Positions 20,001-25,124 of a stretch of 64,000 nt of DNA are shown here, in pieces (positions within the stretch are counted from its first letter, which is position 1; every line of letters begins with the position of its first letter). A program made the translations under genes and the position numbers. This stretch comes from Bacteroidota bacterium (lineage in GTDB: Bacteria > Bacteroidota > Bacteroidia > UBA4408), in NCBI GenBank assembly GCA_016721765.1, contig JADKHO010000002.1, positions 1,063,088 through 1,127,087 of the forward strand, written 5' to 3'. The notes below the pieces were generated by a model. The model ran no database searches, was not told the DNA's origin, and worked only from the letters and a program-made list of their open reading frames with translations.

Positions 20001-23000
20001 AAGCAGCTTGGCTACCACCGCAGTTAAAATAAGGCTCAACGCTTCCGAAAATGGCTGGGCCGTTGGTTCGGCAAGTGCCGGTATTGAACAAATAACCACT
20101 ACAGCCGGTGTAACTACTTCACAATGGCGAGCAGTATCAGGTTCTAATGGTGCAGTATTCAACAACCTTCAAATGGTTTCAGAAAAGCGGGTAATTGTGA
20201 GTGGCAACGCGGGCTATTTTTTGGCTATGGATATTAGCAATAGTTCCAATCCGAGTTATAATGTTTGGAATTTGTATCCGGCTCAAAACTTAAATGACTT
20301 AATGGCTGTGCACTTTTTTGATACTAAAAATGGATATGCAGTAGGTAAAAATGGAAAACTGTTTCGTTACCATTCCAATTTATCGGTTTATTCGCATCGA
20401 AGCTACTCGGGCAATGACTGGACCCAGCCCAATTTGACAGACGAGTGGAACAGCAATCCTTCTGATATAAATATTAATTGCCTTTCGTTTTCTTCGAGAA
20501 GCAAATGCTTTATTGGCGGAAAAAATTATTTGACCCATGCAAATTATGCGCGCGTTGCTTTGGATGAAACAGGACGATACAGCAGCCGCTTTTGGTACGA
20601 CCGCTTGGGCAGAATGGTTTTATCTCAGAATACAAAGCAATATTCCGAAAACAAAAAATACTATAGTTATACCTTGTATGATGAACTCGGCAGAATTTCG
20701 GAAGTAGGTGAATTACATGCTCAAAATGCGCAAACCAATAACAACTTCCCTATCCGAAAAATATTTGGAGATATTGTGGACGATGCTTTTAACCCTGCAG
20801 TAATCAATAAAACCAAGTTTGAAGAGTGGATACAATTGGTAGACAAGGTGGAAGTAACGCATACTTTTTATGACAAAGCGATTTACACTTTACCAATTAA
20901 TCAAGAAAATTTAAGAAGCAGGGTTTCATCGGTTATTTTCGAAAAAGTATATGACCCGGAACATCAAAACTATGCAAGTGCATCGCACTATAGTTATGAT
21001 ATTCATGGAAATGTTAAAACCCTTTTGCAAGAAAACAAGGAAGTTCCGGTGGAGATGCAAAAATTCAAAAAAACAGAGTATAAATACGACCTGATTAGTG
21101 GGAAGGTAAATGAAGTTGATTATCAACGCAATTATTCAGATCAGTTCTACCATAAATACGATTACGATGCCGATAATCGTTTAACCGAAGTTAAAACAAG
21201 CCGCGATAAAACCTTTTGGAGCCGGGATGCCAAATATTTTTACTACAAGCATGGACCATTAGCGCGTGTTGAATTAGGCGAAAACAAAGTACAAGGAATT
21301 GATTATGCTTACACCTTGCAAGGATGGATAAAAGGGGTTAATAGTAATCAGTTGCTCCCATATAACGATTTAGGTCACGATGGAATATACAATAGTCCTC
21401 TTGACGAACACCCTCAAAATCGTTATGTTGCCGCCGATGTTTTTGGGTATACCTTAGGATATTTTGAAGGAGACTACCATTCTATTGACAGAACAATGCG
21501 TGAGCAGGACACGTATTTTGAGTTGTATACACGAAATAATGCGATACCCTATCATGTTAGTAATTTATTGGATGCCAGGCATAACTTATATAATGGAAAT
21601 ATAAGTCACATGGTAACTTCACTTATGGAGCCTGTTCAATTTTTAACCGGTAATCGAGAACCCTACAATATTCCAAAGTATATTTTGGGCTCAGCCTACA
21701 ATTACGATCAATTGAACCGTTTAATTAAAACCAATTCCTTCAGTAATCAAAACGGATTGTTTTGGGAATTTTCGAACAACAATGGACTTACAAGTAATGG
21801 TTCCATGTATAGTAATATTTTTAGTTATGATGCCAATGGAAACATTTTAACACAAAGCCGCAATGACGAAACCGGAACTACTTTTGATGACCTAGAGTAT
21901 GGTTATAACAAAGATGCTAGCACAAATCTTTTACAAAACAGGTTATATCATATTAAAGAAAATATTTTACCCTATAAAAGAGTTGATGACATAGATGGTA
22001 CCGGAATTTTTAAAACCGATCACATCAATGACCAAACACCCTATAAATATGATGAATTAGGAAATTTAAGATTTGATGAAGAAGAAGAAATTGAAAATAT
22101 TGAGTGGACGGTTAGTGGAAAAATAAAGCAAATTATTCGCCCGCAAGGTAGTACAAAGCATAACTTGAGTTTTGATTATGACCCCAGTGGCAACCGCATT
22201 GCGAAGCACGAAAGTGATAGCTACAATAATTTTATTCAAAGTACTTATTACACGCGCGATGCCCAGGGTAATATAATGGCAACTTATGCAAATAAACTCA
22301 ACACAGTAACCGAAACCGAAAGTTTTAAATTACTCGAGCATGATATTTATGGAAGCAGCAGGTTGGGAACAGATATTACCCCTATTGAACTGATAGGAAA
22401 TGCAACCCCTTTTGGCGATTACTCGCCGGAAGAATTAGAAGCAATAACCCTTGAAACCGAAAGCAGTACCTATTCTAATTCGAATACCTTAGGACTAAAA
22501 CAATACGAATGTACCAACCATTTGGGCAATGTGCTGGCAACGATTACTGATTATAAAATACCACTAAGTTTTTCGGATGGTGATTTTGTGGATTATAACG
22601 AAGCCAAATTGATTACGGCAAGCGATTATTATCCCTTTGGAGCGCCCATGCCTGCCCGAACGTTTCATGAATTAAAACCCGGAAATATTGCCATCAAAAT
22701 TGACCGCCCTCTTCTATCTAGCGAGAATTTATACATTCATACAGCAGGTGGCTCAGGAACAATTGAAGTATCTGGCGGTTATCCAACAGTAGAAACCTAT
22801 GTGGAGGAAATCGTTAATTATTTTATCGCAAATAATATTCCTTATACCCGGGATGGAAATACTATTTTTGTAGACAATTGGTACAACGGTATTGATAATT
22901 GGATTGATGCATCTCCTAAATTTGGATTTTTGAATGTTTCGAATGCGGAGGGGGGGGGGTATAGGTTTGGGTTTAATGGAATGGAGAAGGACGATGAAGT

Positions 23001-23814
23001 TAAGGGAGGTGGAAACTCTTATACAACACTACACCGTATTTATGACCCACGATTAGGAAGATGGTTTAGCGTTGACCCTGAAGTTGATGAATACCCAGAC
23101 GAAAGTCCTTATGCGGCAATGGAGAATAATCCGATTTCCGAAACAGACCCTGACGGAGATTGCCCTTGGTGCGTTGCATTTATAAAAGGTGCTGTACAAG
23201 AATATGCCACTCAAGTGATAATGAATGTGGCAGAAGGTAAAAGTATAGGTGATGCCTTAACTGATGTTGACGGTGGTGAGATACTTGAATCTGCTGTAAT
23301 TGATGGATTAACTTTAGGTGTAGGTAGTTTAGTTAGTAAGGCGCAAACGGCTGTTAAAGTAGTAAAGGCAGCTGATAAAATAGTGGATGCTGAAAAAGCT
23401 GCTGTTAAAGTAAACAAAGTTGCTAAAACTACTGAAAAGGTTAGTAAGGTAGAGAAGAATTTAGTTAAGGCGGAAGCTAAAACGCAAAAAACTTATCAGA
23501 CTTATACTAAACAACCTAAGAATCCAAAAGATGGAGTTTACTCTGGTAAAACAAGTGGTAAGGGTACTCCAGAGCAGAATGTTGCTAATAGAGACAAAAA
23601 TCATCACATGAATGAGACTCATGGTCCAGCAAAATTAGATAAATCGTCTTCTAATTCCGATGCAATAAGAGGTAGAGAGCAAAATTTGATTGATAAAAAT
23701 GGTGGGGCAAAGAAACAAAGAGGAACTTCAGGAAACACAAATAGAGGTGTAGCAGAAAAGAATAAAAATGCTCAAAAATACGATAATGCCGCTAAAAAGG
23801 AATTTGGTAAATAA
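11074..23814 (+). CDS. Giant RHS repeat polymorphic toxin (4246 aa) with C-terminal nuclease-like domain
   Basis: A signal peptide (residues about 1-26) begins a very long exported protein. Visible modules: shell segments with SVTYLDNQGRTVATALAGDG near residue 550; a Cys-rich region; a PKD domain at about 1690-1785 (NYGDGSSNTSNLTHTY); YD repeats near 2150-2215; Ycf48/BNR-like propeller repeats at about 2250-3110 (TTDDGGLNWT, STDGGHTWTR, TINGGTTWDF); YD repeats again from about 3160 (WYDRLGRMVLSQN, YDELGRI); and the RHS core at about 3963-4028 (FGFNGMEKDDEVKG, YDPRLGRWFSVDP, NNPI). A hydrophobic/helical pretoxin follows at 4029-4140, then a C-terminal domain at about 4144-4246 with GVYSGKTSGKG, NRDKNHH and IRGREQNLID, which fits a GIY-YIG/URI-fold nuclease (Tox-URI type). 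The immunity gene follows after 2 bases. No T9SS sorting domain is seen. The nuclease fold is a motif-based inference. Confidence 0.85.
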   Translation: MEHILSPQKRFLILFFFLLFQSLYATHMSFNERMKVAEDGTLVKNGDVKSIVAYSSQDPGWNSCTKYFKDRITLGVDHSCYTFIPQNYTVSVELSVTVNTCDNAQCPYTFTTVLEVNYAPFDAPTSTIIPFKDKSAYTFNHAIDYTFEVKGIQINGVGVDDLPANLFIDGDIEVDRYCDMKLAEDHLLSFTTKEVLHTGCDNVSQSSDGGEINLIWSPCLQIGGAFVCPEEYQLEWTYVNDYDISLGAYKDEGLLTYNFKNNNTRITTKENHYTISSVFEHGYVVFRVRPVGVDPEGNLNIPIYGNWSIPEAGALNDDKVYISASHEQNKNWQYAASYAEEGKRKEVINYFDGSLRAHETVTKVSSDTNTIVGQTLYDFQGRPAVNILPAPVNCNDEETIAFGFGPPLKYYVRFNKADDGSSNEFSKNYFDVDNPSSQCSTPSPLGLSDQSGASNYFSNANPNKSNFQAYVPDAETFPFSQTEYTPDNTGRIKEKGDVGRDFRLGADGHTTKYLYGKPDQVQLDRMFGSEAGDATNYKKNIVIDPNGQSSVTYLDNQGRTVATALAGDGPSDASGPILEELAEIGNANKEVIVNLLSNKSSDTLSNQVEGDSVVFSAQLLVAYKSDYEFNYSLDVPLLPESCLNTGTCFSCVYDLSIQLTDKCGNEIRPDASNQPDKLVVGGQVTVVNGVLHFNPSCSVANTIYGDNTHPPLNLYYSDLEPGEYTISKVLTVNSAARDSYVEKFLNTSYNHCLVPKTNPSVDLSGCNILDDCSGCEAALGTRNDWINTGKGTGFDYDYLMEKCLEPCKVETWCEGAYEKMLADVSPNGQYGDYTNPNEPLSVFNLGNSLPTNLDVNNNIVGQNHWKNPQVLINGTYYSNYLDPDGSISKIDLFFNGIKYIPELAYTGAPVYSDANGYYTYPQFLKNIEDFVLSWRTSWAKSLVRMHPEYEYYKYCLEIDESNKFDVKLLNAETFEEAVAANLISPASSNSTPSSVYFMTQDPYLNNGPRISLIHLYNQYSFPHDHVSQFQNRFSGYMPDIGNTGANWSMVKASAYTARCGTQYGSTAVGSCIDFGTNYNTDAALNTKIRNREWVLLKSAYLSEKRKEQMKEADLRAIAAYSGGYNGCFSNGNFDPIASGMYFFSSFPGLTAMFSPCFKYKQPCSVHYKDLYIGKKKCFMGEQDIIPEDSPTQEEVQYEIYQQTGQCPNVMHVNAFLNAIISDGKLTHAPNATPLSLSLYPEFTKELYNTVVSSTTYTPCYYSAVVSNQGSTITITIAGQTSKTIVLNLNTANSSFDWSEVTGMVNFKWISTSGSTSPFDYNITADLEVTDALGIHYTPINGSTKIDLENCTFNEVCKPNDLAKDLQKLFSALAGSSQFAYDANYNIPSPIDIGPSSYYDPFITNNIRNVLGITNSTNLKWELTFNNADPQNNRQYEIYVSSNPNKKLIIHFEDLDVACYPTIPSLYPTPNNPPTIPIQDFDPLFPSIFGFKLIKGDYLNYFKIAAFNEYGKIFTDFRGTVTLYDPNLTPPEKGIEMGACGLPLPQKCKEDAYQLKTDLFELLKDISPSIANQSSIDLTTSYKFTNLIKSYFPHGLTSTTSNFSSASADYQIEFEIQAGFNSCEFKLWSSEDLTKLTSITKLFLSGSPDNDGNYYEFNCDATFTINGIAHTGIIFGKSCLPLKECDPCFRNPPPPCIPCQNFTIHYPSSVEAGNSFTLSFDSPSYNCDLSGYTISVNYGDGSSNTSNLTHTYSGEATYEVKISISKGVDCEPVTKYIYIVSTDEIQERKRHDRAAKKVAMDSRKLIVSKEFSSLNSIPKFISTKSSSKFDKLTYPSAANERIAFKETANFSDTILQNSYSGNNQIPQGFHRLSNCEYPIGSCEDWYYCIFPEIIDNYNIWALSNNYSQIILPSFSIFQQYCECAPNYAYYLQNFYMGIWSGGIYTPPPAVELAQFPPCKDNWTWTNYVECKASHVLFDKMVAKYNAYASGGYQLTPANLGYLQIGVLPNGGIEYEETVDYLTRLNVCACVQKYAGYMYTVINTPRTITPDIFDSLKNVSLFCAKKPTLVCVPEPADQTASSPISIPEVDPCEEQQLHIAGLNNDEAYKKYILFQKNKITSAYNRHCLHALHEKLNERYFDKEYHYTLYYYDQAGNLVRTVPPEGVRLLSTSTEFDAVKDDRENNTHNFSTSHTLYSTYEYNSLNQLIRQSIPDHDKMDVFELTLPNGLDSRLEINSTQFVSTNKGYLTGYATIDNIERGMLYTTDDGGLNWTLVSNTVTTDLKKVQRVVENKDYLFAIGNHGIVLRSTDGHNWDMIPLYSKVYDPGLPLSVPSNVTEIGLNDLYFKDEYIGVIVGDLGLVFYTTDGGVNFQLGAGIPADENITSVKMDYLENWYATANKNGLGSVYISTDGGHTWTRENNYQSPNLEKLSFISNTEGFAAGDDGTLLKTINGGTTWDFIESKTAGNFMDVYFYNATLGIAIQKNSNGLNQLWKTSNGGNDWTLFSNATDHYNQLYFKAGDAYGYAVGSNSKLVHISLNPFVLSNISIIPSNLDITASYPFVATTTYTDMWIGTADGRFGYLQNVNGGNVVCSIYNSNTNLNFKSIICSSNNSNEFLALSTSGELYKNELLLGSLTGNSIYSDINDIQEYSNYVYGYCATTQTMVELNKTNLSFNNNLSSHYNGSIKSFISLNNSHMMLASGTAGAILEMNKQSGDIVPKSSDNINPLELEDIYISPDNPPFKMVVGKDGMVLYQSERGAPWNVLTEGIVNDIKAINFTDHEIGLMAGNGGKIWRIAKPTINTNLATEVLNVPSNNNLNDIVLSTNYKAYACGNNGTILYFNDYTNPNNAPILAGLQPANCNFSGLCFKKDLSSIISVGNGSSIFKYAGNAGMQLKNIFPVKLNEVNFSSLLDGYVVGDYSFIRYTNSGASNWQSVPNNIDFYNTNVIAVTAFKAAKARILQNSGNSLKLNGTNFVSGSSLATTAVKIRLNASENGWAVGSASAGIEQITTTAGVTTSQWRAVSGSNGAVFNNLQMVSEKRVIVSGNAGYFLAMDISNSSNPSYNVWNLYPAQNLNDLMAVHFFDTKNGYAVGKNGKLFRYHSNLSVYSHRSYSGNDWTQPNLTDEWNSNPSDININCLSFSSRSKCFIGGKNYLTHANYARVALDETGRYSSRFWYDRLGRMVLSQNTKQYSENKKYYSYTLYDELGRISEVGELHAQNAQTNNNFPIRKIFGDIVDDAFNPAVINKTKFEEWIQLVDKVEVTHTFYDKAIYTLPINQENLRSRVSSVIFEKVYDPEHQNYASASHYSYDIHGNVKTLLQENKEVPVEMQKFKKTEYKYDLISGKVNEVDYQRNYSDQFYHKYDYDADNRLTEVKTSRDKTFWSRDAKYFYYKHGPLARVELGENKVQGIDYAYTLQGWIKGVNSNQLLPYNDLGHDGIYNSPLDEHPQNRYVAADVFGYTLGYFEGDYHSIDRTMREQDTYFELYTRNNAIPYHVSNLLDARHNLYNGNISHMVTSLMEPVQFLTGNREPYNIPKYILGSAYNYDQLNRLIKTNSFSNQNGLFWEFSNNNGLTSNGSMYSNIFSYDANGNILTQSRNDETGTTFDDLEYGYNKDASTNLLQNRLYHIKENILPYKRVDDIDGTGIFKTDHINDQTPYKYDELGNLRFDEEEEIENIEWTVSGKIKQIIRPQGSTKHNLSFDYDPSGNRIAKHESDSYNNFIQSTYYTRDAQGNIMATYANKLNTVTETESFKLLEHDIYGSSRLGTDITPIELIGNATPFGDYSPEELEAITLETESSTYSNSNTLGLKQYECTNHLGNVLATITDYKIPLSFSDGDFVDYNEAKLITASDYYPFGAPMPARTFHELKPGNIAIKIDRPLLSSENLYIHTAGGSGTIEVSGGYPTVETYVEEIVNYFIANNIPYTRDGNTIFVDNWYNGIDNWIDASPKFGFLNVSNAEGGGYRFGFNGMEKDDEVKGGGNSYTTLHRIYDPRLGRWFSVDPEVDEYPDESPYAAMENNPISETDPDGDCPWCVAFIKGAVQEYATQVIMNVAEGKSIGDALTDVDGGEILESAVIDGLTLGVGSLVSKAQTAVKVVKAADKIVDAEKAAVKVNKVAKTTEKVSKVEKNLVKAEAKTQKTYQTYTKQPKNPKDGVYSGKTSGKGTPEQNVANRDKNHHMNETHGPAKLDKSSSNSDAIRGREQNLIDKNGGAKKQRGTSGNTNRGVAEKNKNAQKYDNAAKKEFGK
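22950..22959 (+). repeat. Run of 10 G just before the RHS core (possible phase-variable tract)
   Basis: Ten consecutive G residues code E-G-G-G at residues 3959-3962, directly before YRFGFNGMEKDDE of the RHS core. A G10 run is unusual in this AT-rich DNA. Gain or loss of one base would remove the core and toxin from the product. Functional switching is inference. Confidence 0.7.
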
Positions 23815-23816
23815 TT

Positions 23817-24296
23817 ATGGCAAAGCAAAGAATAACAGAGGGTTCAATTATAGAAATCAATATTGAAAATCAATATTATGTGTATGCTCAAATACTAGTA
23901 AAAGGTCTTGGTTATGCCTTTTTTGATTATAAATCAAAAGAGAAATTGACAGATTTTTCTATTCTTAGACAATCTAAAGTTTTATTTATTGTGATGGTTT
24001 ATAATGATGTTATAACGCAAGGGAAATGGCTCAAAGTGGGTAAGTTAGAAATCAGAGAAGATTTAAAAAATCAACCAATGAAATATATTCAAGACGCTAT
24101 AAATCCAAATAATTTTGAATTATACAATCCAAACACAGGAGAAGTAATTAAGGCGACTAGAGAGCAGTGTGAAGGATTGGAATGTGCTGCTGTATGGGAA
24201 TCAAATCATATTGAGGATAGAATAAGAGACTATTACTTAGGCGTGCCAAATATTTGGCTTAAACTACTTGAAATTACCCCCCACACACTTCATTAA
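23817..24296 (+). CDS. Imm26-family immunity protein for the RHS toxin
   Basis: The 159-residue cytoplasmic protein has the Imm26 hallmarks: an opening ITEGSIIEINIENQYYVYAQ, AFFDYKSKE near residue 40, VLFIVMVYNDVITQGKW in the middle, then MKYIQDAINPNNFELYNPNT with GEVIKATREQCEGLECAAVW and a final HIEDRIRDYYLG. Imm26 proteins are known neutralisers of polymorphic toxins, usually encoded directly after the toxin. Here the start lies 2 bases after the giant RHS stop, fitting a cognate partner of its C-terminal nuclease-like domain. The last residues overlap the 3' end of the convergent TPR gene by 23 bases. No signal peptide, as expected for protection in the cytoplasm. Confidence 0.88.
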   Translation: MAKQRITEGSIIEINIENQYYVYAQILVKGLGYAFFDYKSKEKLTDFSILRQSKVLFIVMVYNDVITQGKWLKVGKLEIREDLKNQPMKYIQDAINPNNFELYNPNTGEVIKATREQCEGLECAAVWESNHIEDRIRDYYLGVPNIWLKLLEITPHTLH

Positions 24297-24852
24297 TATG
24301 TAATTGCGCTTTATTAGAACCAAGATTGAGAGCCTTATGAAGATCGTCACAAGCTTGTTTATTTTTTTTAATAGTGGCGTAGAGTAAGCCTCTCATAAGG
24401 TAAGCCTCGGTAAAATTAGGGTTTATGGTAATGGCTTTAGAATAAAAATTAACAGCCTCATTTGTTTTATTAGTAAACTGAAAAACAGTAGCTTTCAAAA
24501 AATAGGCTTCGGAATAGTTGGTATCATTAGAAATAGCATTATCAAAATTAGTTAAAGCCTCGTTGTATTTATTTTGCAACATTAAACAAGCACCACGTTT
24601 GCAGTAATATTTGGCAATAGGGTTTAAAGCAATAGCTTTTGAAAAATTAGCAAAAGCTTCGGTATATTTTTTTTGTTGCATCAACTGTTCTGCTTGCTTA
24701 CAAAACAGTTCATCTTGCTTTGGGTTACTACTCAAATACCCCACCAACAGTGAATCATGAGTCTTTGCGCTGTTATTTAAATTTATAGAATTTTGAGCCG
24801 CTCCAAAAAAACAAATTGATAAAATAATGCTAACAATAAAAGAAATTTTCAT
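24274..24852 (-). CDS. Exported TPR-repeat protein
   Basis: A 19-residue signal peptide (ending FFGAAQ) precedes about four tetratricopeptide units between residues 46 and 185. TPR spacing is clear in AFANFSKAIALNPIAKYYCK, ALTNFDNAISNDTNYSEAYF, AVNFYSKAITINPNFTEAYL and ACDDLHKALNLGSNKAQ, each giving the W/Y-A-G-F-A-P helix-pair pattern. TPR domains bind other proteins; no enzymatic motif is present. It is transcribed towards the RHS operon and its last 23 bases overlap the end of the immunity gene, so it marks the right edge of that operon. Specific function unknown. Confidence 0.85.
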   Translation of the reverse strand: MKISFIVSIILSICFFGAAQNSINLNNSAKTHDSLLVGYLSSNPKQDELFCKQAEQLMQQKKYTEAFANFSKAIALNPIAKYYCKRGACLMLQNKYNEALTNFDNAISNDTNYSEAYFLKATVFQFTNKTNEAVNFYSKAITINPNFTEAYLMRGLLYATIKKNKQACDDLHKALNLGSNKAQLHINEVCGG

Positions 24853-24880
24853 AAAGCTTTAATTTATATTGTTTAATACT

Positions 24881-25096
24881 CCCCTCTCGTGCAAGTCTGC
24901 CAACTTGTGCGTTATTGTATTTCAATTCGCAAGGGCACAAGTTGCCAATTCAAAAAATAACAAGAGATTATTTATATCAGTGCGAACGATTATATGTAAG
25001 CTAATGGGTAAATCTTTATGTTAAACTTCTTGACTAAGAAAATAGAGTCCTTGGAAAAGAATTAATTAAACACGCAAGTCATAGGTTTGCGCGAGA
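24881..25096. repeat. Hairpin-bounded repeat element, copy 1 (REP/MITE-like)
   Basis: The left end reads CCCCTCTCGTGCAAGTCTGC followed by CAACTTGTGCGTTATTGT, an imperfect inverted repeat. The right end (25063-25096) carries CACGCAAGTCATAGGTTTGC then GCGAGAA, the same hairpin reversed. The inside shares CGAACGATTAT and TTGGAAAAGAATTAA with copy 2 at 37654-37925. No coding region. This looks like a small non-autonomous element with inverted hairpin ends, or a REP pair. It fills the gap between the TPR gene and the GEVED gene. Confidence 0.7.
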
Positions 25097-25124
25097 AATA
25101 TAAATGGTATAATTCAATTCTGCA

